Positions 1-11,050 of a stretch of 64,000 nt of DNA are shown piece by piece. How positions within the stretch are numbered: position 1 is the first letter of the stretch; every line of letters begins with the position of its first letter. The stretch spans positions 1 through 64,000 of the forward strand of contig SJRY01000002.1 of the NCBI GenBank assembly GCA_011319805.1, in the 5' to 3' direction. The notes under the pieces are model-generated. The model ran no database searches. It was given only the letters and a program-made list of their open reading frames with translations, and was not told the DNA's origin. Origin of the DNA: Macrocybe gigantea (lineage: Eukaryota; Basidiomycota; Agaricomycetes; Agaricales; Callistosporiaceae). The position numbers and the translations under genes are program-made.

Positions 1-1013
1 GCGCAAATATCAGCATGGCCACGCGACTACGTGCCTAGACAGCTCATCTCTTTAATTGCCATCATCCTTATTGGCATTCATGTGCTTTATTTTCTCTTCG
101 CCTGGCTTTCGTATCGATTCATCTTCAACCACGAGATGATGAAGCATCCGCGTTTTCTCAAAAATCAAGTGAAGCTGGAAATCCAAAGCAGTCTTAGCGC
201 GTTCCCTGTCATGATGCTCTTGACATTGCCCTGGTTCCAAGCCGAGGTCATGGGCTACTCGAGGCTATACGATGGGTTCGACACGTACGGATACGCGTAC
301 CTCGTTGCGTCGGTGCCATTGTGAGTGATTTTTATTTGTTGAATTCCACTTGTTCATTGATTCGTTGTAGTTTCCTGTTCTTCACAGACTATTGCATATA
401 TTGGATCCACCGATGGCTCCATATCCCAATTCTCTACAAACTCCTCCACAAACCTCATCATAAGTGGATTAGTACGTCCTCTTCTTGGCGGTTCGCATCT
501 CCACGTCCTGACCTGAGTTATGACATCATAGTTCCGACGCCTTTTTCATCGCACGCTTTCCATCCTGTGGATGGCTATTTGCAGTCTGTTCCATATCATC
601 TCTTCGTCTTCATATTCCCCCTCCAGCGACACGTGTATCTTGCTCTCTTCGTTTTCGTCAATTTCTGGACCATCCTCGTGCGCATCTGATCTATAACGCA
701 GAATCTGGAACTCCAACTAACGGATTCTCTCTTAGATCCATGATTCCGATATGATCACAGGTCATCCGCTAGAAAAAATCATAAACGGGCCTGCTCACCA
801 TACACTGCATCACATTTATTTCACTGTAAATTATGGACAAGTACGTTCTCTTCAAATTATGCACACGCTCTGCAACTCGCTGATCATTCGATCTTTGTTT
901 TATGTTAGTACTTCACATGGGCGGACCGAGTCGGTGATTCGTATCGACAGCCTGAATCTCGGCTGGACCCATTGCTTGAAGTCAAAAACCTTGAAAAGTC
1001 GAAGAAGCAATGA
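1..1013 (+). CDS. ERG3: C-5 sterol desaturase, 3' part (5' end outside window)
   Basis: Membrane di-iron oxidase of the endoplasmic reticulum that introduces the C5-C6 double bond in ergosterol synthesis. The frame is already open at base 1 (tryptophan-proline-rich RDY stretch before the first membrane helix), so the true start lies upstream of the window. Five exons join cleanly: introns 321-370, 472-531, 678-735 and 841-908, stop TGA at 1011. The three histidine boxes of the fatty acid hydroxylase/sterol desaturase family are visible: HRWLH, HKPHH and HHTLHH, each in a different exon. Hydrophobic helices precede and separate them. The C-terminus after the last box ([13 protein letters not shown]) is the usual short tail of fungal ERG3. 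No break is seen. The assignment is firm at family level; ERG3 rather than another sterol desaturase rests on the family-typical motif order. Confidence 0.9.
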
Positions 1014-1546
1014 AAGATTTAGCCAAAGGTTGGCTTGTTGTAACGACGCTGATACATATGCATCCTGCAGATGACTTATTTACCTATTTACCATTAAATA
1101 AATGACCTACTTGTTTGGGTGCTTTGTGGCTTCAGAGTCCATACGAGTCTGGTCCTTGCATTGTATGAAGCGGCAATTGTATTGCTAGGACGGACCAGAG
1201 TTGTGCGTTGATTTTACCAGTGCATCCTCACGTGAAAACGAGATGGCGACCCGATAAATCAAAAGAGTCTCGCTCCTTCCAACCCCATTCCTATGCACAT
1301 CATTTGAGATTGTATTCGACGTAATTACGGCGCGCTTCTTGGAGAATAGCGGTCTCGAAGAGACAGAGTTTGGCGTCGCAAAGTGCGGAAGTATGCAACT
1401 GTTGATCTAGGCCATGACAGCCAGGGGGAACTCCTGTCAGTGATTCCGCCTACCATTTACGCCATTTAGAATTCTACTCAGTGCCGAACGGTACCTCTTA
1501 ACAGATATGTGTCTACCTAACGTGGGATTCGCCAACCTTCAACCCG
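1014..1546. other. Intergenic, no gene seen
   Basis: Spacer between the desaturase stop and the P450 start. Both genes point the same way, so it should hold the 3' end of the first and the promoter of the second. No ORF with recognisable similarity and no clear TATA box next to the P450 start were seen. Confidence 0.5.
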
Positions 1547-3879
1547 ATGGACATCTTGCGCGTTCTCTCTGGATCCTACTGGGATAGTGTCCTCACCGTC
1601 GTCGGGGCTGGTTTCGTGAGCAGCTACCAAATTTCACAGTGTCTGGCGGTGCTGACGGATTGCGGACCTGTGCAGACGACCTACTTGATATTCAAACGGA
1701 CGGAAACTCATGAGCCGACGCATCTCGTTGTTCTTCTGCTCCTGATTCCCGTTTTCTTGAGCGCCATCCTGATCCGTCGTTCTAGTGGCATCCTCGCGGG
1801 CGTACTACAGACTTTTGTCATCTACTGGTCGACCATCCTGGGATCAACCGTGGCCTACAGGCTCTCGCCCTGGCACCCGCTGGCGAGATACCCCGGTCCG
1901 TTGGTGTGCAAGATCAGCAAGTTCTGGTTCGCGTTCTTGTCTTTGAAGGGCAAGCAGCATCTGTATTACGATCACCTGCACGCGAAGTACGGAGACGTGG
2001 TGCGAGTCGGTGCGTTGGAGAGATTTTTAACAGTGGTGTTTTGCAATTGATTCTGATGCTTCCACGTCTCTGCTCGTTCTGCACAGGTCCTAATGAACTG
2101 TCCATCCGGGATGTGGATGCCGTAGTTCCCCTGATGGGTCCGAATGGCCTTCCGAAGGGACCGTGTAAGTTTTTCATTTGATGATCGGGAGAGACAATTC
2201 CGTGTCTGAAAAAGTTCTTCAAACGCATTGCTGAACAGTCTGGGACGGCCGCCTTCCGGAACACGAACAGACAAGACCGATGATAGCTATCAGGAACAAC
2301 ACCGAACACACCCGTCGTCGTCGTCCATGGACCAGAGCTTTCAATTCCGCGCTCTCAAGGGCTATGAGGTCATGATCACCAACCGGTGCTTGCAACTGGT
2401 GGAGACATTGGACAGTCAGGTTGGGACCGTAAACCTCACGAAATGGATATCTTATTTCACGTGGGTTGATGTACTACATATCTACTTGTGAGCACGCTGA
2501 CATGCTGTTCATACAGTTACGATTTCATGAATGATCTCGCGTATGTCTTACCTATTTTCGTCACCAGCTGCGCCTCTGAACATATGGTCCACGCGGCAGC
2601 TTCGGAGGAGGGTCAGAGATGATGCGTGATGGTGATGTCGATGGGTTATGGCACCTGCTTGATGCTGGACAGAAGTAAGCATTTTCGTGCTCACCATTTA
2701 TTTATTTATTTTACCTTCCGTTTATGGCTCATCAAAACTGCTCTGATAGGAATGCCATATTCATGAGTCACGTCCCATGGCTGGGAGCGCTGTTCTTGAG
2801 ATTCCCAAACTTTGCAGAGGACCTCAAAGCATTCCGCGCCCATGCTCAAAAACGCGCGGGCATGAGAAGGAAGCAAGGTTCGACGCATAAGGATCTCTTC
2901 CATCATCTAGTACGTGATTTCATTCCATTCCTGCAAGCTTTGCATGTTAATCATTTCTGATTGGAAAAGATGGACGAAGATGGCGTAGCCACACAGCCCC
3001 CTACCGTGCCAGAAGTTATCAGCGATGGTGACGAACAACAGCTCGAGTTGTCGGCAAAATGTTGGGTTAGCTGACCGGTTGTTTCAGGTGGCCTGGCGAT
3101 CATTGCAGGCTCAGACACGACATCGAGTGCACTAACAAACCTGTTCTTCTTCCTTCTCACCAACCCCGTCACCTACAAGCGCCTGCAAACTGAAATCGAT
3201 GAGCTCGGCGATCAAGTTATGGACTATGCGAAACAGGCACATATGCCTTACCTGAACGCGGCAATGTATGGCATCTTCATTTGCGACCGCGTTTTTCTTC
3301 TGTTTCGTGGCTGATTCGGTGTTTTTTTCTCACATAAGCAATGAAAGCCTTCGTTTGTTGCCTCCGGTTTTGAGCGGAAGCCAGAGAGCACCTGAACCAG
3401 GTCACGGGGGACGTGCAGTTGGACCATAGTGCGTCTGCAGATGTGTCCGTTCGAGAGAAATTGCGCTGACCAGCGACGCTTTGCAGTTATGTACCCGACG
3501 GCACCAGCACATTCATTCCATTCTACTGCTTGCACCGTGACCCTCGGTATTTCTCTCCTTTGAGCACCTCGTTCGTGCCCGAGCGTTGGCTCCCGATGGA
3601 CCAGCAAAAAGAGCTGGAACCGAAAATCTTTGCCGACCAGAGCAAAGTCATTCTCAACACCGACGCGTTCATTCCCTTCTCCATCGGGCCCTCGAACTGC
3701 GTCGGAAAAAATCTGGCATGGATGGAGATGCGCATGCTGGTCTGCCTTTTGATGCAGAATGAAGTTTGAGATACGTTTGGAAGGCGGGTTACGATCCCAA
3801 ATGCTGGGAGGCCGATATGCTGGACTACTTTGTCATGATGAAAGGAAAACTTCCTGTCGTTCTGACGCACAGAAAGTAG
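1547..3879 (+). CDS. Cytochrome P450, C-terminus frameshifted
   Basis: Membrane-anchored heme monooxygenase of basidiomycete type; substrate unknown. The first exon (ATG 1547) has several hydrophobic segments and a YPGP proline hinge. Downstream exons, separated by about eight short introns, carry the I-helix AGSDTT, the K-helix ESLR, VPERW, and the heme loop FSIGPSNCVGKNLA with its cysteine ligand. Up to the residues after the heme loop every exon joins in frame. There the frame ends early (TGA at 3775). The expected tail (KFEIRLE, then AGYDPKCWE, then MKGKLPVVLTHRK, stop TAG 3877) is still present but split over two other frames, which needs an extra 4 bases near 3764 and one extra G near 3786. 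Either the gene is a recent pseudogene losing its last 35 residues, or the consensus has indel errors. No CYP family number is assigned. Confidence 0.8.
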
Positions 3880-4557
3880 CGCCGCATCGCACTGCATCGC
3901 TGGCGTGCTTCTGTTTTGAATGTACCATACTATAATATTTGCGACGCGTACCTTTTGCAGACTGATCATGAGAAGTAGAGTATTAGCGGCGTCTGGATCA
4001 ACCGCGAACATTGTTCCGGAAGCAAAACTCGACATCAAGTGGCGATGACCCGCTTTGGTGAGACTCTCCGTATGTTCACAACAGTGTGATGCACATGCTC
4101 CCTGCATACAAGATGGAATAGCCTGCTTTCCTAAAAAAAATGTCATGATATCAGTGTTCCCATCGATTTTCTGATCAAAATGTGAAATTTAGGCATTTCT
4201 GCTAGGTTGGGAGATGGCTTTGCCCTATTGAAAACCGTTGAATTCATTTAGTTGCCGAATATAGCTGAGCCCTGCATTGATGATACAATCGCAACAATCG
4301 CACCAGGCACAGTTCCATCTCTTACTCAATGTTGCGCACGCCGGAGCATTCGTCTCGCTAAGATTAACACCCTCAGACCAACTAAAATGAAGACAGAATG
4401 TGGACAATGAGATTATAAAACGCGAGGCAAACCTACCGTATAAAGTAGAGGCAAGGCGAAAGGAAATCCCATACACCGTTTTAGCCAGAGCCCCCAAACG
4501 CAGGCCGTCCCCGTTGTTGTTCATACTCCAAATGCTGTCTATCGCTATTCCTTTTCC
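3880..4557. other. Intergenic, no gene seen
   Basis: Spacer between the P450 and the first small membrane protein. It holds short open frames only, including the weakly coding start of the next gene's frame from 4400. No RNA gene or repeat was recognised. Confidence 0.4.
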
Positions 4558-5204
4558 CATGTCAGCATACCTCTCTGGAAACGCTCCAAGATCACAACAT
4601 CACGCAAATACCTCCGTTCCTTCCAATCGCAGAGTCTCCTTCGATGCTCTCGTCCTCGCCCTCATCCTCCACGCGTGCCGCCGGACAAAGCTCGAGCACT
4701 CTTCGGCACATGACGAGGAATGGCTCGTCTTCACCACGTGGAATGTGAGCAGCGAAGGCCTTCCGCCTTATACAAAGGATGTGGAGTTACCCCCGTATGT
4801 CGCAAGCCCTGTGCAAGGTGAACCACAAAACGACCCACAAAGCGATTCACCAAGCGCCAGCAAGTATCTGTTCTTCTGCGGCTTCGGTTCGTGCAACCAG
4901 TCCATCGAGTATCCCACCTCTTCCTGACTTGCTGCTTTCCCTGCGTTTGACGTGCAGTCCTTCCCTTGTTCTGGCTCCTGGGCGCGCTATTGTTAAGCCG
5001 GACACTGCAGAACGCCGTGCTCAGACTGTTCCGTAGAGAACCTTCAGGGCTGGCATCGTATTCATCAGAGTGGTCGTCGCAGTCGTGGCGGGGAAAACGG
5101 AGATCAGGTGGGCGGAGAGATGTGCTTGGGCGTTCGGAATCACCGCATGTCTTGCCATCGCTCTATCGCTATCGTTATGGGCTACGTTGGTGGTGCGGCG
5201 CTGA
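4558..5204 (+). CDS. Small membrane protein, paralogue 1 (frameshifted)
   Basis: Hypothetical protein paralogous to the gene at 5963-6656, of a type common in mushroom genomes; function unknown. The N-terminal half is polar and rich in Pro/Tyr (LPPYTK, LPPYVA). It is followed by the conserved SKYLFFCGF block, which is interrupted at the same place and phase by an intron as in paralogue 2 (donor after GGC TTC G, acceptor CAG just before LPLFWLLGALLL). The last conserved block (EIRWAERCAWAF plus a membrane helix, stop TGA 5202) is present but in another frame; the shift falls at or near a GGGGAAAA run around 5090-5098. As written the gene is broken; a single indel would repair it. The start at 4558 is a guess; the same frame is open from 4400. 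Confidence 0.6.
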
Positions 5205-5962
5205 GATAATGCCATTGCCTCAACCTAAAACAGCTAGGGCGCGGCCGCGCTCATGTCCTGGTCCTTCCAGGAACATCATGAAGGCCCGACCTTGTCAGTC
5301 AACCCTTGATTTCATTTCATTGAATGGTTAGTGCGTACTCGCCCAAGCCCCGCACAGGTTCCTGAACCAGAATATTGAGTTTAGGGCAACGTTGGCTTGG
5401 TGTACAGACCGAGCTGCGTGAAGTGTCTGTCCTTCGGAATACCCTCTAGGATAACAAATTGAGTTGAAAACGGTCCCTTCGGTATAAAAAGACCAATCAG
5501 AAAAGATGAGAAGTAGGCGTACCCAAATCAAGTAGTTTGCCATTGTGGGTGCACAAGTTTTGCACCATTTGATCTGGGCGATTGGTCTTTGCCGAAATTA
5601 CTAGATACAGTAAAATTTATCTGCTTCTTTATCTGGCAATTCTTAGTAGAACGCAGACCGCAAGAACGCTATGCTGGTAAGTCTTCAATTATAATGAATA
5701 CGAAAAACTTGATGTTATGTACAATTTACCTCTTGTGTGCTTACATCCCCCAAATGGACCGCTTTGACCGCCGTCTGTCGCAAACTCTGAAGCTTGGACC
5801 ATTGTTTGTACATTTGATGATTGTAGGCGTGAAAGGTACTTTCACCAATCCGTAGCCACGTTCCTTGACGACGGCGGACTCCAATCCCGAATTTTTGTGG
5901 ATTGGACCAATCCTCCACAGAAGCATCGAAATGACGTGCAGATATATAACCGACGCGAATCC
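5205..5962. other. Intergenic between the two paralogues
   Basis: No convincing gene. Several short AT-rich frames occur on both strands without recognisable domains. The promoter of the next gene probably lies at the right edge, where TATATAA occurs at 5943-5949. Confidence 0.4.
5943..5949 (+). promoter_or_regulatory. TATA-like box
   Basis: TATATAA in front of paralogue 2. If used, transcription would begin around 5970-5980, after the in-frame ATG at 5963, which favours a start at ATG 6054 in another frame (see the next gene). Confidence 0.35.
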
Positions 5963-6656
5963 ATGCCCCTACCTCATCATTCGCATCCCTCAGATTCGAA
6001 GAAAAGCCCTCAGCACCGTCTAATCCACCAAATCTTTCGACATCATCGACATAATGTCTTCTTCTGCCGCGGTCGCTTCCAACATGGTCGACCTGGAAGC
6101 CAGACTTCCTTGCCCACTCCTACGCCTGCCATCACGAACGTCTTGAGGACGCCACCTACTCAATTCACGACAAATCCTGTTGATGATTTCTTCGGCTACC
6201 CGCTAGCCTCCTCTCGCACCCACGAGAGCCGCCACGATCAAACAGTCGACGATGTCCTTCCTCCATATGTCGATGACCTTCCTCCCTACTCGAGAAAGGC
6301 GCCAGAACCAGTCACACTGGCTAAATATCTTTTTAAATTTGGCTTTCGTGAGTATTCCTTTTTCTCCGGGTCACACCCATTCGAACCGGTTTAGTGACAA
6401 TGCAATTCATCTAGTGTTCCCTCCGTTTTGGATCATGGGAGCCCTCATCCTCTTATCACCTCTGCGCGCTCCGCCTGCATCCGACACGTCCGAAGCCTGG
6501 CTGCCCGAAAAAACCGAAGAGGAGCGCCAGCGCATTATCTCTGAGATGCGAACAGCAGAGGTGAAATGGGCGTTCCGATGCCTATGGGCATTGCTCATAC
6601 TCGTTGTCCTTGCTGTTGCAATGGGCGTCGCAGCCTGGGTCGTCATGAAATCATGA
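5963..6656 (+). CDS. Small membrane protein, paralogue 2
   Basis: Hypothetical mushroom protein of unknown function. Visible order: Pro/Thr-rich N-terminus (LPTPTP, LRTPPTQFTT, DDFFGYP), two LPPY motifs (DVLPPYVDDLPPYS), conserved block AKYLFKFGF, an intron (GTGAGT to CATCTAG, about 6350-6413), first hydrophobic segment (FPPFWIMGALILL), acidic linker (WLPEKTEEERQRII), block EVKWAFRCLWA and a C-terminal membrane helix ending WVVMKS at stop 6654. The topology suggests a hairpin or tail-anchored membrane protein. The start is unsettled: 5963 is in frame, but ATG 6054 gives a better-looking N-terminus (MSSSAAVAS) that leaves the frame near 6110, as if one base were lost or gained. Paralogue of the gene at 4558-5204. 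Confidence 0.65.
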
Positions 6657-7080
6657 CTCAACCGTTACCACAAGTCTCGGCTTTAGTCCCTCACTGGACT
6701 TGTTCCTTCCCACTACTTGTCAAATGCTTCCTATGGGCGTTCGTCACACATTCGTTCCTCCGCCACCCATCACGACACACTCCTGCCACATTACGAATGC
6801 TCATGCATGCTATCTCCGCGATGAGCAAAGATCGAAAATTCTGTATCAATAGCCCTTCATATCTATGATTAATTTAAATCGTCATTGAATTCAACGGGTA
6901 TGACATGAGAACTACGACCTACTGCACCGTTTTTACTTCCGAACCAAGGAGCAAAGCCAAGAAAGAAAGGTGAACCAATTAGTCGAGCCAAAGAAGATGG
7001 ATGCTACTGTATCCGAAATGCGTCATTCCACAGCATTGCCCTGCATCGCCAAGCATGTGAGCAGTAGCTTGATAAGATGT
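6657..7080. other. Convergent intergenic region
   Basis: 3' ends of the small membrane protein (plus) and RAE1 copy 1 (minus) face each other here. Nothing else recognised. Confidence 0.5.
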
Positions 7081-8891
7081 CTACTTTCTTGGACGCTTCT
7101 TCACTTCCTCTTCTTTACAAGCGTGCAGCATGATTTTTGTGGCGTGGTCCGCTGTATTGCCTGTGTGTCCTCTTGACCAGTCATAGGATACGGCATATGC
7201 GAATATGGTTCCATTGTGATTGAACGCAGTCGTCGTGATCGGCCCGGCCACCGAGTCAAATGCTGTAGAGACAGAATGATGAGCACCAGACAGGCGTGCG
7301 TTTGAGCAAGGACATTGGTTGCCACGTACTCTTCAATCGCTGACGCGCATCTTTGTCCCAAAAGTTCACTACTCCATCAGAACCTGACCAACGCTCCTAT
7401 CAATGGGGTAGAACCCTAACAATGCAACAATCATACCACATGTGTTGAGAATGTTCCATGGGCTGGATTGAATGAAATGTCGTTGACGGCAAATATAATC
7501 GCTTGATCTTTGGCGTCCGGAGTAGAATCACGTCGGTGACATTTGAATGAAAAATTCAAACTGCAATGTGTGTATTCAGTCAAACCATTCAGTACGCAGC
7601 ACCCATCCGCTCACGCAGAATCTTTGTCTTCCACATATCTGCAAGGAAAAATCGTCATCTCTGATCCTGACATCATAGTACAGGTATTATACTTGCTGGA
7701 TCGCTACCTTCCTTCTACACTCCCAACGGCGAACCCGCTGTTTGGAGTATCAGACGGGAAACATGACACGACACGAGTCTGCCATTTCAGTGGCGAGGAC
7801 AGGGTCTAATCGCATAACGTACAAAACGTGCGATGGTCAGCTGTGAGGACTTTTTGACTAACCAGGGAGATATCAATCTCACTTTGGGGGGTGTTTGGGT
7901 TATTGAGATTGTAAATTTGAATGTGTCGCTCCGCGGTGCCGACCACCATGAGCGGGAACTGCACGTCAAAGGAGTAACATCGTTCTGGCAGGCTTACGCT
8001 CGCCACAGGAACGGGCGCCGCAAGTCCCAATACTAACGCAAATACGGTGAGTATGGGTATCTATCGCGATGCTCGACGGGGAGAAGGGTATGATATTAGG
8101 ACATGCTGTGGAGCGCTGGACGACCGTCGCCGAAGCCACAGATTGATCATCACGAAACGCAGCATTTTCTTCTCTGCTTTTCTGGATACCAGACGCGCGA
8201 ACCAGGTTCGAAAAGCTCGAAACACTCGCCTTGAGCGTCTTGTCCCAGCTTCCTGTGGCCAAAATACCAGTGCTGGCGGCGTCTACCCATCGCACGACCC
8301 TGATCGGCGCGTCGTGCTGCGCGACTTGCACGGCTTGACCCGTGGTCGTGTCATAAACGCGTCCTGCATTGTCGCCGCCGCCGGAGAAGATCTTATTGCC
8401 GTCCTGGATACAGAAAAAAAGAACAGCCATGATCAGAATTTGAGACGCAATAGACCCGCAGCTTCAAAAAACGGTGTCTCCGTATGGAAGCAGACTCTAG
8501 ATGAAGGAACGAAATAAAAAAGTTTCGTTACCTTGTTCCAGCACACACTCAGCACTGGCGCTTGGTGCTGATACATCGCCTTTCCTTGCGCCTGGCCAGA
8601 CGCGCTAACTTCGTATATCCGAACCTGCATGCCAGCAAGGAAAAATAAGAGTTCCACGCGTGAGCAACCATAACAAAGACAACAGAGCAAGCGGCTGAGC
8701 GCGTACACTGTTATCCCAACTCCGACTGCTGCGAGATAGTTGGCTTGCGGCGAAAACGCGATCGAGGACACAGAGTCCGCCGGCGGCTCGCTTATTTCAA
8801 CGTCCCTGTCCCCCGAGGACGAAGTGACGGCAATGCTGGGGATCGGCGGAGCGGATACCGCCACCGCGGTCGAGGACCCAAAGAACGACAT
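7081..8891 (-). CDS. RAE1/Gle2-like WD40 mRNA export factor, copy 1 (altered)
   Basis: WD40 protein of the RAE1/Gle2 family, which docks on nucleoporins and supports mRNA export and spindle checkpoint. It starts MSFFGSS at 8891 and ends KKRPRK at stop 7081-7083. Blades seen: IYEVSASGQAQGKAMYQHQ, FSGGGDNAGRVYD, TGSWDKTLK, ERCYSFDVQFPLMVVGTAE, SFKCHRRDS, GSDGVVNFWDKD, FAYAVSYDWSRGH. Two positions differ in frame from sister copy 2: near 8718 the sister's GSWDNS reads GVGIT, and near 8022 the sister's YWDLRA frame is lost by one base. Shifted splice donors (GTGTAC near 8707; GTGTTT near 8218) could keep the frame open but would destroy those blade residues. The homologous donor at the second site is GCGAGT, a GC-AG type, where copy 2 has GTGAGT. 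Possibly a diverging or decaying duplicate of the gene at 9230-10867. Confidence 0.75.
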
Positions 8892-9229
8892 TGAGAGCTG
8901 CAGTGCTCGGCTCAATCTGCCGCTGCGCGGTGGCCTCGTTGCAGCGGACTTTGAGAGATTCTCGCGTCGGTTTAACAGTGTAGGTGTTAGTTTGAATTGG
9001 AGTCTGCAGAGAAACAAGTCTTTGGGATCAGAACTCGCGAGTCTAGCCAATCACGGCCTAGGCCAATTTCATCTTAGCCAGCCTAGAACTCATCGAGACG
9101 AGAGAAAGAGGGGAAAAGAAAAAAAGGCAGAGTTGACATGTATGTACATACAAACGCGACCCAACGACCTCCTTTCTTTTGAGAAGACGCACGAAAAAAT
9201 CAGGCAAATCGAGAGACATGACGAGGCGA

Positions 9230-10867
9230 CTACTTCCTTGGTCTCTTTTTGACCTCCTCGTCTTTACAAGCGTGTAGCATCAGTTTGTTGGGATGTCCTG
9301 GTGTCATGCCAGAATGTCCTTTCGACCAATCGTAGGAAATGGCGTATGCAAAGATCGAGCCGTTGCGGTTGAAGGCCGTCGTAGTGATGGGCCCAGGCGC
9401 TGCATCGAAAGCTGAAAGATAGAATATAAGTGTCAATAACATCAGGGGGCTCGACAAAGTAGAAGTTTACTCTTTAGACGCGTTCGAGCATCCTTGTCCC
9501 AAAAGTGAATTGTTCCATCAGATCCTGCGGGAAAGTTGGGTCGACGCGTCACGGGTAAAGAGATCGGACGGCGCACCACAAGTGGAGAATGTCCCGTGGA
9601 CAGGGTGGAACGATATGTCGTTAACTGCATAAACCAGCGCCTGATCTTTTGAGTTGGGGACATTGTCCCGGCGATGGCACTTGAATGAGAAATTGTTTCT
9701 GCATGGAATCGAGGAATTCGGTGATCGCAACAGCCAGGAATGTAGAAAGAACGCACGATGCATCCTTATCCTCAACGTATCTTTGCAGTCGCAATCTCTC
9801 TCAGCGCCGTCCCACAGCATGGAATAACAAACCTCAGTAACTCACTGAATAGCCACGCGCCCTTCCACACTGCCCACCGCAAAACCGCTGCTGGTCGAAG
9901 CCGTGAAACACGAAACGACACGGGTCTGCCACTTGAGAGGCGAGAAAATGGTCTGCATTGCGCCAACTCGGTCAGACGAACATGATCGGGAAGCGACTGA
10001 GGACTGGCCTTGTACGGCGTCGTTGGGTTCGTCAGGTTGAATATCTGGATGTGGCGCTCGGCGGTGCCGACGACCATCAGCGGGTACTGCACGTCCATCG
10101 TGTAGCAACGCTCCGGCAGCGTAACGGACGCGACGGGCTGCGCGCGCGGAGGTCCCAGTACTGTCAATAACGAGTTGAGCGACCCAAGAATTCAAACCCA
10201 GACGCACGCCGCCCGGTGACAGACCGAACCCAGGACGAACGATGCGCGGAGAAAGCGAAACTCACTTTAAGCGTCTTGTCCCAGCTGCCTGTGGCCAGGA
10301 TTCCTGCCTGAGGGGCATCTATCCACTTGACGACCTTGATCGGCGCGTCGTGCTGCGCGACTTGGGTCGCCTGGCCGGTGGTGATGTCGAACATCCTCCC
10401 CGCATTGTCAGCGCCTCCCGAAAACACCTTGTTCCCCTCCTGCCACACCGGCGGGAACGCAGACAAACAGAGCAGAAGCAGACGAGAACAGGTCCAGGTT
10501 GAGCAGTTCATTCAAGCAGCCGGATTGCGCGAAAAGAAAAGGAAAAAAAAAAGGTCACCTTGTTCCAGCAGACACTCAAGACGGGCCCTTGATGCTGATA
10601 CATCGCTTTGCCTTGTGACTGGCCATTCGCGCCGATCTCGTACAGTCGCACCTGCGGTCAGAAAGGATGAGATTCAGATGGCTGGCAGGTCGGACCGAAG
10701 GAGACACAGCAGGCACTCACACTGTTGTCCCAGCTTCCAACAGCCAGATAGTCAGCTTGGCCTGAAAACGACACCGACGAGATGGAGTCTGTCGGCGGAT
10801 CAGGCATTTCGATATCCTTGTCCGCTGCGACGGCCGTCGCAGTGCTAGATGCACCGAAGAACGACAT
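9230..10867 (-). CDS. RAE1: RAE1/Gle2 WD40 mRNA export factor, copy 2
   Basis: Nuclear pore-associated seven-bladed WD40 propeller for mRNA export. Starts MSFFGASS at 10867 and ends KKRPRK with stop at 9230-9232. Exons in order hold LAVGSWDNS, QGKAMYQHQGPVLSVCWNK, FSGGADNAGRMFDITTG, GILATGSWDKTLK, PVASVTLPERCYTMDVQYP, VVGTAERHIQIFN, FSPLKWQTRVVSCF, GFAVGSVEGRVAIQ, FSFKCHRRD, AVNDISFHPVHGTFSTCG, GTIHFWDKDARTRLK, FAYAISYDWSKGHSG. These are diagnostic RAE1 signatures, not those of the related BUB3. The gene looks intact; the exon border after the TTPYK stretch (about 9970-10010) is uncertain. It sits directly upstream of copy 1 in the same orientation, so the pair is a tandem duplication. This copy is the better candidate for the functional gene. 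Confidence 0.88.
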
Positions 10868-11050
10868 CGCGTTGAGCCAGGGCTTGACGACGGTCGCAGT
10901 GAAGTGTTCGTTATAAAGTCGATGGCCACAATTTCGCTTGTGGCCAAACTAGGACCCTTTGTTTTGAGGTCTCAAACATCCGACAAAGCATCATAACATT
11001 TCAAGTACAGTCCATCGTTAGCTAGCTAGTGTTACAACCCTCTCCAATGT

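Noticed and set aside
7081..10867. Assigning the WD40 pair to BUB3
   Set aside because: LPERCY, the FSFKCHR block and the SYDWS(K/R)GH end are RAE1/Gle2 features.
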